Part shown: one piece after another, positions 25,829 to 33,140 of the stretch
Layout: each line of letters starts with the position of its first letter
How positions within the stretch are numbered: the first letter of the stretch is position 1
Origin: a virus
Virus record (IMG/VR): IMGVR_UViG_3300007609_000003
Span: 124,001-188,000 of that record
Strand: one strand, 5' to 3'
DNA: 64,000 bases
Made by a program: the position numbers and the translations under genes
Notes under the pieces: generated by a model
What the model saw: the letters and a program-made list of their open reading frames with translations, nothing else
Database searches by the model: none
What the model was told of the DNA's origin: nothing

Positions 25829-26635
25829 ATGCCGTTCAATGTAAACGAATTTAAGAGTACCATGAATAAGTACGGCGGTCCTGCTCGTAAGAACTTATAC
25901 GTAGTAGAAATTCTAAATGGGCCGGTGCAATCGGACGGTATGGAAATGCGCGACTTGCGTTTCTTCTGTCAGACTGCAACGACTCCTGGGCTAAACTATA
26001 GTGTAGTTGATTACTACCCAAATGCATTTGGCGTAAAACAGTCTATCCCTACAGCAGTTCAACCCGACCAGTTTAACGCAGTGTTTATGCTGGACTCTGA
26101 CCACATGGTACTTAGGTTCTTTCATCAGTGGATGCAGTCTGTAATTAACTACAACTACTCAGACGGACCTTTCTCTCAAGTTAATGGTCAGCTCCCGTAT
26201 GAAGTTGGTTACAAAAAAGATTTTGCGTGTAACATATCCATTAAACACTACAGTACCGATGGTACAGACGAAAACCAAAAGTTCTATGAATATATATTAT
26301 ACGACGCATTTCCAACTCAGGTAAGTGGTGTTGATGTAGCGTGGGCAGATAACGATTCTTTTGCGACGGCAACGGTCAACTTTGCATATGCTCATATGGC
26401 AGTTACGAGCTCGAGAGTAGGTACTCCAACTGAAAGGTTCGCGAGAGGAACTGGGTTCGTTGATTATATCAATACGCTAGGATCTACTGGCCAAGTAATC
26501 GGACAGGGCAGCTTGCCAAACTCAGTGCAGGACGCGATCAACGCATTTACTAAACTTGGTAATATAAAGAATAACATAAATAATTCTGTTTCGCAAATTA
26601 AATCCGGTTTAAGCGGCCTGCGAAATATATTTTGA
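25829..26635 (+). CDS. 54: Baseplate tail-tube initiator gp54-like
   Basis: 268 residues with a tail-tube fold pattern: 'ARKNLYVVEILNGPV', 'DLRFFCQTATTPGLNYSVVD', 'FMLDSDHMVLRFFHQWMQSV', 'YDAFPTQVSGVDVAW' and 'TATVNFAYAHM'. Tube proteins gp19, gp48 and gp54 share this fold. The position among gp48/gp53/gp26 and the extra C-terminal ~60 residues favour gp54, which starts tube polymerisation on the hub. gp19 itself is possible but usually lies with gp18 and is shorter (163 residues in T4). Confidence 0.65.
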   Translation: MPFNVNEFKSTMNKYGGPARKNLYVVEILNGPVQSDGMEMRDLRFFCQTATTPGLNYSVVDYYPNAFGVKQSIPTAVQPDQFNAVFMLDSDHMVLRFFHQWMQSVINYNYSDGPFSQVNGQLPYEVGYKKDFACNISIKHYSTDGTDENQKFYEYILYDAFPTQVSGVDVAWADNDSFATATVNFAYAHMAVTSSRVGTPTERFARGTGFVDYINTLGSTGQVIGQGSLPNSVQDAINAFTKLGNIKNNINNSVSQIKSGLSGLRNIF

Positions 26636-26653
26636 ATGAGAGGATAATATAGA

Positions 26654-27355
26654 ATGTCACTACCAAAGATTGATATGCCTACCTTTGAAATGGTGCTACC
26701 ATCTTCAGGCGAAACTGTAAAGTATAGACCATTTACTGTAAAGGAAGAAAAGATACTCCTAATCGCACAGGAAGGTGATGATGTCAAATCTGCGATCAAT
26801 GCGGTAAAGCAAGTGGTAAACAACTGTTTGATAGACGTGGATATCGAAAAGTTTTCAATGTTTGATCTTGAGTACATACTCTTGTTACTTAGATCAAAGT
26901 CTGTTGACAACAACGTAAAGTTTGCGATTCGTGATCCGGATACTGATGAAACGGTTGAGCTTGAGTTGGATCTTGATGATGTAAAGGTAACAACTGTAGA
27001 CGAACATACCAATAAGGTAAGAGTGAACGAAGAATACACGATGTTCCTGAGGTATCCAACGATCAATCAGTTTGTTGAGTTTATCGAGGGTGACCAAGAG
27101 GATCCGTTAGTTACATATAATATTATGGTGTCGTGTTTGGATAAGGTTGCGTCTGAGAGTGAAGTGTTTCATTTTAAGGACTTTTCAAGAGAAGAGATCG
27201 ACAAGTTCATGGACGATCTAAGTGGTGATGTATTGGTACAGATAAAACAGTTCTTTGATACTATGCCAAAACTAAGACACGAAATGAAGTATAAGAATAA
27301 GAACGGTGACGATAAGATTTTTGTCTTGGAGGGTATGAAAAGTTTTTTTATCTAA
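26654..27355 (+). CDS. 26: Baseplate hub assembly protein gp26 (tail assembly chaperone-like)
   Basis: 233 residues, similar to T4 gp26 (208). Signatures: 'MVLPSSGETVKYRPFTVKEE', 'KILLIAQEGDD', 'FDLEYILLLLRSKSV', and the C-terminal 'FFDTMPKLRHEMKYKNKNGD'. T4 gp26 helps assemble the hub. The gene ends over a run of seven T's directly before a small -1-frame ORF and the tape measure, the arrangement of frameshifting tail assembly chaperones. Confidence 0.8.
   Translation: MSLPKIDMPTFEMVLPSSGETVKYRPFTVKEEKILLIAQEGDDVKSAINAVKQVVNNCLIDVDIEKFSMFDLEYILLLLRSKSVDNNVKFAIRDPDTDETVELELDLDDVKVTTVDEHTNKVRVNEEYTMFLRYPTINQFVEFIEGDQEDPLVTYNIMVSCLDKVASESEVFHFKDFSREEIDKFMDDLSGDVLVQIKQFFDTMPKLRHEMKYKNKNGDDKIFVLEGMKSFFI
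27343..27349 (+). other. Probable -1 ribosomal frameshift site (T7 run)
   Basis: The last codons of gp26 read AGT TTT TTT ATC TAA. Two tandem TTT codons in a T7 run allow slippage by -1, after which reading continues TAT CTA ATG into the downstream 56-residue ORF, whose start lies in that same -1 frame. The result would be a fusion of about 290 residues. Tail assembly chaperones upstream of tape measures in many phages (e.g. lambda G/GT) do exactly this. Confidence 0.55.
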
Positions 27356-27525
27356 TGCTGTCCCATACGAACTTGGCGATATATTATCAGATCATTTTTC
27401 AATTGGCACAGCATCACAAGTATCAAATATCTGAAGTAGAAAACCTAATACCATACGAACGAGATCTTTACTTTGAAATGCTTTTGGAATACATAAGAAA
27501 AGTCGAAGAGAGTAAAAGGAATTAA
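27355..27525 (+). CDS. Small gp51-like ORF, likely frameshift partner of gp26
   Basis: 56 residues (start MLSHTNLAIYYQIIFQLAQH). Its ATG overlaps the gp26 TAA (TAATG). The C-terminal 'VENLIPYERDLYFEMLLEYI' matches the 'xMxPWERxIYxxLL' motif in the second ORF of tail chaperone pairs and in the gp51-like hub proteins of marine T4-like phages. It may be made alone by reinitiation or as a gp26 fusion by -1 slippage at the T7 run just upstream. It lies directly before the tape-measure gene. Confidence 0.7.
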   Translation: MLSHTNLAIYYQIIFQLAQHHKYQISEVENLIPYERDLYFEMLLEYIRKVEESKRN

Positions 27526-27528
27526 AAA

Positions 27529-29490
27529 TTGGCAGAAGACATCGGCGATAGAATAGTTGAACGCCTCGAGGCTGAGGGGCAACTCATTCGCAACACTGGC
27601 ACAAACTCAATGAAGGCTGTTCGCGAGCAGCTTTTTAAGTTTGATGATATTTTTAATTCTATAAACGAGAATATAATAAACCAAACCGAGATCCTAAGAA
27701 AGACTCTTGAACTAGAAATAGACCGTGCAAGCGATCTGACTCGCCTCGAACGCCTCGAAGCAGCAGAAAGGTCAAGGACTGGGCTAAACGATATACCTTC
27801 AAGACCTACTCAGGCACCTCCGCCAGACACTTCAGTACCAACAACAGCGCCAGAAGCGCCAGGATCCTTTGGTGGTCTCGGTAGTCTATTCGGTGGTTTT
27901 GGATCTATCGGTGCAGGTGGATTGGCAGGAGGAATCGCGGGCGGTCTACTTGGAGCAATCAAAACTCCTCTTAAGGCTGCTATCCTTACTACTCTTGCTC
28001 CAACCGTTGGTAAGTTACTCGGTAGCCTTACTGAAGCCGGTCTATTAGAACTGGGAGCAGAAGAAGGTTTAGCAAAGAACTTCGGAGAAGCCGCAAACCT
28101 TGCCGGTATCGGTGGAATGGTTGGACTCGCATTTGGTAAACGCATGGGTCTCGTCGGTGCCGCGGCCGGTGCAGCAGCTTCCTTTGGAGACGATGTGCTC
28201 GATGCTATGGGTTTAAATAAAGATGAAATGATTACTATCTTTGGGAAAGAGATGAGGCTTGAGACCGCGGCACAAGGTGTAATGGGTGCGCTCGGTGCGT
28301 CTGTCACGGCCGTTGCAACTTCTCCGGGTTTTACAAAAAGTGTAAAAGATTTTGTAAGTGGTTCTGTTACTGGAGTTGGAAGCGCGTTAAATAAGTTTCC
28401 AGCTAAACGGCAATTACTCGGCGCAACTATAGGAAGTGCCGTTCTTGGGGCGTATATAACATATGGTGATGATCTAAAGGGCTGGATTGAAGATCAAGAC
28501 TTTCCAACTCCAGTTGAAGGAGTTGCCTCAGCAGGTGTTGATGTAGCTGGAATGGCAGCTACCGGTGCGTCATTTGGTTTAATGTTTGGACCTCAAGGTG
28601 CATTAGCTGGAGCGGCGATTGGATTTGCTCTGGGTATAGGTAAAACCCTGTTCTCTTGGTTAGAAGGGAGAAAGGATAAAGCCAGAGCTGAATTTGAAAA
28701 AGAAGTTGAAGAATTGGCGCCCGTCCTAGAAAGAGCCGAAGCAGGAGAAGAGATAGATCCAGAAGAAAGAAGAAGAATTGCCGCGCAAAGACAAGAAGCC
28801 AACAGGATAACTCAATTAGCACGACCTGAAGAAGAAACTACTGCTGCTCAGGAATTTGTAGATAGAGCAGACGCGGCTCTTGGCAGAGAACCTTTAGACG
28901 CAGATAAGGGTATAAATCGTTTGCAGATGAAAGACCGAGTCATTGGCGCTATTTCCGGTGATAGTGGCGATCTTGAAGAACTTGTTCAATATATAAAGGA
29001 TACGGGTGGGACGGATAAGAAAGACATATCCGAAGGACTATTATATTTTGGACAACGCGCGCTTCTTGATGCAAACGATAAAAGTATGTCATATGACGAG
29101 CAAGCTGAAAACTTTAAAAAGTGGGAAGCGATGGTAAAAGAAGCCGAAGAAAATATGTTTAAAGGCGGGACAACTGGTTTCCAAGACTTTGGCCGAGGAT
29201 CATTTGCAGTACTCCATGGAAGAGAAGCCGTAGTTCCAGAAGCAACTCCTGCTGGGCAATTCCTTAAGAACTACTTCGATGAGAGCTTTCAGCCTATAAT
29301 GAGTGGAATAAGTGAAGTATCAGCCTCAGCAATGAAGCAGGTGTCCGGTGCTGTTACATACGCACCAGTTACATTAGCACCAATCACAAATAACAGTGTT
29401 CAGGGCGGATCTACAAGTACGGTGATAAACTCACTCGGAAAAAATACATCCGATCTAGACGTCTTTTCAAGGCCTGGTGGAGTACATTAA
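27529..29490 (+). CDS. Tail tape-measure protein (gp29-like)
   Basis: 653 residues. Start is a TTG with AAAAGGA ten bases upstream; the sequence then runs AEDIGDRIVERLEAEGQ. Residues ~110-390 are long alanine/glycine-rich hydrophobic helices ('GAGGLAGGIAGGLLGAI', 'GALAGAAIGFALGIG') typical of tape measures that later contact the host membrane. Residues ~395-460 are charged coiled coil. The C-terminal 'GTTGFQDFGRGSFAVLHGRE' and 'AVVPEATPAGQFL' is a motif common at tape-measure ends. The position after gp26 and the frameshift ORF is canonical. T4's equivalent, gp29, is 590 residues. Confidence 0.8.
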   Translation: MAEDIGDRIVERLEAEGQLIRNTGTNSMKAVREQLFKFDDIFNSINENIINQTEILRKTLELEIDRASDLTRLERLEAAERSRTGLNDIPSRPTQAPPPDTSVPTTAPEAPGSFGGLGSLFGGFGSIGAGGLAGGIAGGLLGAIKTPLKAAILTTLAPTVGKLLGSLTEAGLLELGAEEGLAKNFGEAANLAGIGGMVGLAFGKRMGLVGAAAGAAASFGDDVLDAMGLNKDEMITIFGKEMRLETAAQGVMGALGASVTAVATSPGFTKSVKDFVSGSVTGVGSALNKFPAKRQLLGATIGSAVLGAYITYGDDLKGWIEDQDFPTPVEGVASAGVDVAGMAATGASFGLMFGPQGALAGAAIGFALGIGKTLFSWLEGRKDKARAEFEKEVEELAPVLERAEAGEEIDPEERRRIAAQRQEANRITQLARPEEETTAAQEFVDRADAALGREPLDADKGINRLQMKDRVIGAISGDSGDLEELVQYIKDTGGTDKKDISEGLLYFGQRALLDANDKSMSYDEQAENFKKWEAMVKEAEENMFKGGTTGFQDFGRGSFAVLHGREAVVPEATPAGQFLKNYFDESFQPIMSGISEVSASAMKQVSGAVTYAPVTLAPITNNSVQGGSTSTVINSLGKNTSDLDVFSRPGGVH

Positions 29491-29492
29491 AA

Positions 29493-29515
29493 AAGGGGAG
29501 CTATTCGCTCCCCTT
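29493..29515. terminator. Bidirectional hairpin terminator between tape measure and Hsp20
   Basis: Perfect 9-base-pair stem (AAGGGGAGC / GCTCCCCTT) with a five-base loop, between two genes that converge. On the minus strand it is followed by a run of T's (CCCCTTTTTT), and on the plus strand by TTCTCTGTTT. It should end transcripts from both sides, better on the minus strand. Confidence 0.85.
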
Positions 29516-29521
29516 CTCTGT

Positions 29522-29965
29522 TTATTCTGTAAGAAGTTCTGGACCCTTTGAAATAGGTATCTTCTTAGGCTTTTTTTCCTCAGGTATTACATTGTGCAGC
29601 TGAACCGTTAGCATCCCTTGGTGTAAAGAAACTCCAGTTACTTGCACCGTATCAGCAAGAGTAAACTTACGAACAAAGTTTCTTGCAGCAATACCCTTAT
29701 GTAGATAATTAGTTGAAGTATCCGTTGCCTTAATATCTGCTTGGATGGTTAGGATACCGTCGTGCAGCTCGATATCAAAGTCGTCTTCATCGAAACCAGC
29801 AACAGCCAATTCAATGAGAAAGGTATCATCGCTAGTTTTAATTAGATTGTAAGGTGGATAGTTTGATATATTGGTTTGTGTATGATTTAGTTTATCAAGT
29901 ATTGAGTCAAAACCAATAAAAAATGGATCGTTCAAAAGATCCGCATTGAACCTACGAGTGTTCAT
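29522..29965 (-). CDS. Small heat-shock protein Hsp20 (IbpA-like)
   Basis: 147 residues. Opens 'LNDPFFIGFDSILDKLNHTQ', then 'NYPPYNLIKTSDDTFLIELA', and has the alpha-crystallin core 'VAGFDEDDFDIELHDGILTI' with 'GIAARNFVRKFTLADTVQV' and the C-terminal IPI-type tail 'KKIPIS'. Hsp20 proteins hold unfolded proteins in soluble form. They are frequent in marine T4-like phages, probably aiding capsid or scaffold folding. Both an early and a late promoter lie upstream. Confidence 0.92.
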   Translation of the reverse strand: MNTRRFNADLLNDPFFIGFDSILDKLNHTQTNISNYPPYNLIKTSDDTFLIELAVAGFDEDDFDIELHDGILTIQADIKATDTSTNYLHKGIAARNFVRKFTLADTVQVTGVSLHQGMLTVQLHNVIPEEKKPKKIPISKGPELLTE

Positions 29966-30023
29966 ATCGTTCTCCTTATATTAAGCGAGTATGTAAATTT
30001 GCCGTCAGCGACCGGCGATTAAA

Positions 30024-30052
30024 AAGTGGAGACCCATACGGCGCCTCCACTT
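30024..30052 (-). terminator. Hairpin terminator overlapped by the Hsp20 promoters
   Basis: Perfect 8-base-pair stem (AAGTGGAG / CTCCACTT) with a 13-base loop, followed on the minus strand by TTT and an AT-rich stretch. It would stop transcripts arriving from the genes to the right. The late and early boxes at 30054-30085 place their start points at about 30048, inside the first arm, so RNA started there cannot form the stem. Confidence 0.65.
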
Positions 30053-30053
30053 C

Positions 30054-30061
30054 TATTTATA
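30054..30061 (-). promoter_or_regulatory. T4-type late promoter (TATAAATA) for Hsp20
   Basis: Exact TATAAATA on the minus strand, 89 bases ahead of the Hsp20 ATG. It overlaps the -10 region of a sigma70-like early promoter whose -35 (TTGACA) is at 30080-30085. Hsp20 could therefore be made both early and late. Confidence 0.75.
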
Positions 30062-30085
30062 TAATACTTTTATTGTAGATGTCAA
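30056..30085 (-). promoter_or_regulatory. Sigma70-type early promoter for Hsp20
   Basis: TTGACA at 30085-30080 with TATAAA or TATATA 18 or 16 bases downstream on the minus strand, sharing bases with the late box. The -35 is a perfect consensus and matches the other early promoters in the window. Confidence 0.6.
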
Positions 30086-30112
30086 TAGTTAAATAAAAAA
30101 TATTTTACTTAA

Positions 30113-30334
30113 TTAGTCTTTTTTTGAAACAAAGCTATACATCTCTTTAGCTTTTTCCATCAAGTCATCCATGGAATACATTTCCGAGGCTTTTTGCATA
30201 TCCTCAAATGATTTCTTGCCTTCTTCGACAGCTTTTTCCATGAACTTCATATTCATCTGATATTGTTGATCCATGTACTCTTTTGCGAGTGTTAGCATTT
30301 CTGCACGGATCTCGAATGGGTTCTTATTTGTCAT
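30113..30334 (-). CDS. Small helical protein of unknown function
   Basis: 73 residues (start MTNKNPFEIRAEMLTLAKEY), almost wholly amphipathic helix with many Met and Lys/Glu. Small proteins with the same 'NKNPFEIRxExLxxAKE' opening occur near the clamp genes of marine T4-like phages. It could be a scaffold-core or phasin-like protein, but no function is established. Confidence 0.65.
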   Translation of the reverse strand: MTNKNPFEIRAEMLTLAKEYMDQQYQMNMKFMEKAVEEGKKSFEDMQKASEMYSMDDLMEKAKEMYSFVSKKD

Positions 30335-30374
30335 TTATATTCTCCTGTGTGTTGTGTGTCGTGGTTAGTTTAAG

Positions 30375-30860
30375 TTACGCATCTTCTGCCACGTCATCGG
30401 ATGGTAGTTCTGTAATCTCTGAGATCGAGTACTCATGCATCTTTTCGAGTTGAGCAAGAGAGATATCTTCTCCGGTCTCGATCAATGATACTCCGTCTGT
30501 AACGTTCGTAATCATTACGTGTACTTCACCGTTATCTCCATGGCGAACGAGCTCAACACCACTCGATAGCATTAGACCCTTTGTCTTTGATATGCTCGGG
30601 TGCGAATACATTTTTAATACGCAGTCGTCAGGAATAAAGAATATCAGCCCGGTTGGAATCAGCATTCTCTGTTGTGGATATACCTGTACAACGGTCTTAC
30701 CCTGAACAACCTTAGCTGGTGCATAGGTTTCTTTATTCAACGGATTAAGTAAACGTACTCTATCGCCAGGTTCAAAACAAGCCTTTAGATTAAAAACCGC
30801 GTCCTTATGATTCTTAAACGTTGGACGAACTGCGTTTTCATTCTTTCGAAAAACTTTCAT
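30375..30860 (-). CDS. dUTPase-like protein
   Basis: 161 residues with the trimeric dUTPase/dCTP-deaminase beta fold: 'DAVFNLKACFEPGDRVRL' (cf. AGxDL), 'LIPTGLIFFIPDDCVLKMYS', 'HPSISKTKGLMLSSGVE' (RSGL-like), 'VMITNVTDGVSLIETGEDIS' with 'LAQLEKMHE'. The canonical catalytic 'GxIDxDYRG' is altered to 'SSGVELVRHG', so activity as a true dUTPase is uncertain. It lies next to RegA in the replication block, where a pyrophosphatase on dUTP or dCTP would support DNA containing modified cytosine. Confidence 0.6.
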   Translation of the reverse strand: MKVFRKNENAVRPTFKNHKDAVFNLKACFEPGDRVRLLNPLNKETYAPAKVVQGKTVVQVYPQQRMLIPTGLIFFIPDDCVLKMYSHPSISKTKGLMLSSGVELVRHGDNGEVHVMITNVTDGVSLIETGEDISLAQLEKMHEYSISEITELPSDDVAEDA

Positions 30861-30875
30861 TATATAAAACTCCGA

Positions 30876-31280
30876 TTATTTCTTCTTACCGATATTATAT
30901 TTAGGTTCGAGGATCCAAGAACCTTTTTCTTTATGTGATAGTATCTTAATCTGACTAAGCGGAGCAATCGGATCCTCGGACTTTGAAGGATCTACGATCT
31001 CAAGAAGTCCCCACTCTTCTAATAGATTAACGATTGTATTTCTTCTTGCACGATCTTCATCAGCAAAAGAATTCTCTTTTCCATCAAGGATAAAAAGTTC
31101 TTTGAAATGCACGATCGCATACTTACCCTGTTTATGCAGGATGTGGCAGGACTGGTACAATTTCTTTTCTTTTTTCGAAGCTATTCCGATACGCGTCAAA
31201 GTTTCTTTTATCTTAAGGAAGTTATCTGGATTAGGTAGTTTTAACTCAACTCCAACTCCTTTAAATAAATCTTTCTCCAT
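30876..31280 (-). CDS. regA: Translational repressor RegA
   Basis: 134 residues (T4 RegA: 122). The core 'PDNFLKIKETLTRIGIAS', 'KKEKKLYQSCHILHKQGKYA' and 'IVHFKELFILDGKENSFADE' matches T4 RegA almost residue for residue. RegA binds AU-rich sites around start codons of early mRNAs, including clamp and clamp-loader genes. It keeps the T4 order 45-44-62-regA. Confidence 0.95.
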   Translation of the reverse strand: MEKDLFKGVGVELKLPNPDNFLKIKETLTRIGIASKKEKKLYQSCHILHKQGKYAIVHFKELFILDGKENSFADEDRARRNTIVNLLEEWGLLEIVDPSKSEDPIAPLSQIKILSHKEKGSWILEPKYNIGKKK

Positions 31281-31338
31281 GATGAGGTCACCTTTGTTTT
31301 TATTTTTATTGTGATAATGCTCATACAGACCATCGGAA

Positions 31339-31346
31339 TATTTATA
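31339..31346 (-). promoter_or_regulatory. T4-type late box (TATAAATA) upstream of regA
   Basis: Exact TATAAATA on the minus strand, in the 67-base gap between gp62 and regA, 59 bases before the regA ATG. It would allow regA and the dUTPase-like gene to be made late without the clamp loader. Confidence 0.6.
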
Positions 31347-31347
31347 A

Positions 31348-31743
31348 TTATCCGCCTTTCTCCAATTTTTTATGAACGCTTTTCAACTCATCATTTGAAA
31401 GCGTTTTAAGATACATTTTTGCTACCGTTCTGTTTACGGAATACACTTCTTGGATTGCATCAAGGTCTTTATTCTTTTCAGCCTTATGCCACTTAGAGAA
31501 ACGATTGCGTGGTCGTAACATTCCAAGGTAGTATCGGTACTGCGCATCCTCAAACAAATGGTGGCGCATATTCAGTTCGTTTGCATGGAGAATGGTATCC
31601 TCAAAGTAGGAGAACCCACGGTTTACGATATATGCGTTGTACTGTTTTTCCATTTGATCCGGATACTCAGAGTCTCGAATTAGATCCTTCTTATTGTGTG
31701 ATACTGATTTAATAAAATCAAATGGTGTCAAATCCTTGGCCAT
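31348..31743 (-). CDS. 62: Clamp loader small subunit gp62
   Basis: 131 residues. 'PFDFIKSVSHNKKDLIRD', 'NAYIVNRGFSYFEDTILHAN' and 'FEDAQYRYYLGMLRPRNRFS' are gp62 signatures. It is shorter than T4 gp62 (187 residues), as in other marine relatives. One gp62 joins four gp44 to load the gp45 clamp. Its start overlaps the end of the zinc-ribbon gene by 26 bases. Confidence 0.88.
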   Translation of the reverse strand: MAKDLTPFDFIKSVSHNKKDLIRDSEYPDQMEKQYNAYIVNRGFSYFEDTILHANELNMRHHLFEDAQYRYYLGMLRPRNRFSKWHKAEKNKDLDAIQEVYSVNRTVAKMYLKTLSNDELKSVHKKLEKGG

Positions 31744-31915
31744 ATGCCTTATCCTTTAAATCTGCGAGTTCGTCAAAAGTTTTTGAACAGTCACCGCACA
31801 TGGTTTCAGTATGTACACCATCGGCCGATGAGTACTGTAGAGTGAAAGAGTTATCGGCCGATAGTCTGACCTTACAGAAAAAACATTCCTTTTTCTTTTT
31901 TCTTAGAAAGTTCAT
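31718..31915 (-). CDS. Small zinc-ribbon-like protein between gp44 and gp62
   Basis: 65 residues with two cysteine pairs, 'CFFCKVRL' near residue 11 and 'CGDCSKTF' near 40, the spacing of a small zinc ribbon. It overlaps gp44 by the ATGA junction and gp62 by 26 bases, so it is translated with the clamp loader. T4 has no gene here. It may bind DNA or a replisome protein (inference). Confidence 0.65.
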   Translation of the reverse strand: MNFLRKKKKECFFCKVRLSADNSFTLQYSSADGVHTETMCGDCSKTFDELADLKDKAYGQGFDTI

Positions 31916-32865
31916 TTGTAACTGGTCTCAAACATAACTTCTGTAAGGAACGCGATCATATTGATCTCGGCGTCTGCAACGAAGTGAGCCTTATACATAT
32001 AGTCAGCAAGAGTTACGATAAATCCTGGAAGACTCTTAAGTTCAACTTTATTGGTTGCCATATCATATATGTGACGGAACATTTCATTCGTATCCTGGTC
32101 ACTGTTATCAGCACACCACTTACGCATTCCTGTAAAGTTCTTTTCCTTCAACATAACAAAGAGTTGGTCGATCGACTCTTCCTTTAGATTTGTAAAGATA
32201 CCTTCATCAATTCGACCGGATGCGGCATACGTCTGTAACTCAGTAAGTACTCGGCGGAAATCTGGAAAGTGTTTTTCGATTACTTTTGCGACCACGGCTT
32301 TATCGTGATCAACATTTTCTTGCTCAAGAATTGATAAAACACGCTTAAAGAACTGCGCAGCCATCTTTGGACGATCCGTCTTCTCAATAGAAAAGTCAAC
32401 TTCAGATAAACGAGAACGAAGTGGTTCAATAATACGGTTCTTAAAGTTACATGTAAAGATAAAGCCACAGTTCTTAGAGTATTCTTCGATAAAGTTACGA
32501 AGAGCTGGCTGGACCGTTGCAGCATTTAGGTAATCAGCTTCGTCAAGAATAACATATTTACGACCGCCTGTAAAGGATACCGAGGATGCAAAGGTAGAGA
32601 TCTCGTAGCGAAGAGTATCAATGTTTACGTTGAGAGAGCCGTTCTTTACAATGTAATCGCAACCCAGCTCGTTTAACATTGCCTTTGCGATAGTTGTCTT
32701 ACCCATGCCAGGACCGCCGGTAAGCAGTAGATTTGGCATAGAGTTATCAGATACGAATTTTTTGAATACGTCTTTTGTCTTTTGTGGCAGGATAGTTTCT
32801 TCAATCGTACCTGGGCGATATGCTTCAACCCAGAGTACTTCATCAGCTTTTTTGTTCAGTGTCAT
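31912..32865 (-). CDS. 44: Clamp loader ATPase subunit gp44
   Basis: 317 residues (T4: 319). AAA+ ATPase: Walker A 'GGPGMGKTT' at 50-58, Walker B 'VILDEADYL' at ~105-113, sensor-1 'FIFTCNFKNRI', arginine-finger region 'EPLRSRLSEVDF'. T4 has SRC at the finger; here it is SRL. It uses ATP to open the gp45 ring at primer-template junctions. Confidence 0.95.
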   Translation of the reverse strand: MTLNKKADEVLWVEAYRPGTIEETILPQKTKDVFKKFVSDNSMPNLLLTGGPGMGKTTIAKAMLNELGCDYIVKNGSLNVNIDTLRYEISTFASSVSFTGGRKYVILDEADYLNAATVQPALRNFIEEYSKNCGFIFTCNFKNRIIEPLRSRLSEVDFSIEKTDRPKMAAQFFKRVLSILEQENVDHDKAVVAKVIEKHFPDFRRVLTELQTYAASGRIDEGIFTNLKEESIDQLFVMLKEKNFTGMRKWCADNSDQDTNEMFRHIYDMATNKVELKSLPGFIVTLADYMYKAHFVADAEINMIAFLTEVMFETSYK

Positions 32866-32893
32866 TCATAACCTCAGGAATTTCATAATGTAG

Positions 32894-32922
32894 AGTCAGG
32901 ACAATACGAGACTGTCCTGACT
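32894..32922 (-). other. Strong hairpin in the gp44 leader region
   Basis: Perfect 10-base-pair stem (AGTCAGGACA / TGTCCTGACT) with a nine-base loop in the gap between gp44 and the small gp44-45 spacer gene. On the gp44 (minus) strand it is not followed by a T run, so it looks more like an RNA processing or stability element than a terminator. On the plus strand TTTTA follows, but no gene needs terminating there. Confidence 0.6.
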
Positions 32923-32960
32923 TTTATATAATATACTACTTTCACAAGTTTGTATATAGT

Positions 32961-33140
32961 TTATTTCGCTTCGACTTCTTCATCAGGAGTTTCTTGCTTT
33001 ACGTATGAATCAAGTTTATCACGAATCGTTCCAACCGTAGTCATTTCATCACCTTGGATCGCTCCACGTTTTACACAGACGTCAATGATAGCAACCGCGT
33101 TGCGAATATCCTGCGCAGTAATTTCAATCTTATCTGCCAT
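32961..33140 (-). CDS. Small protein between sliding clamp and clamp loader
   Basis: 59 residues (start MADKIEITAQDIRNAVAIID, end acidic DEEVEAK). The ATG overlaps the gp45 stop by one base (TAATG), so it is coupled to the clamp. Related small proteins occur between gp45 and gp44 in marine T4-like phages. Function unknown. A role with the clamp loader is suggested only by position. Confidence 0.7.
   Translation of the reverse strand: MADKIEITAQDIRNAVAIIDVCVKRGAIQGDEMTTVGTIRDKLDSYVKQETPDEEVEAK

Noticed and set aside
30375-30860. Calling this protein a certain dUTPase
   Set aside because: The fold fits, but the usual catalytic Asp motif is not clearly preserved, so only a dUTPase-like label is justified.
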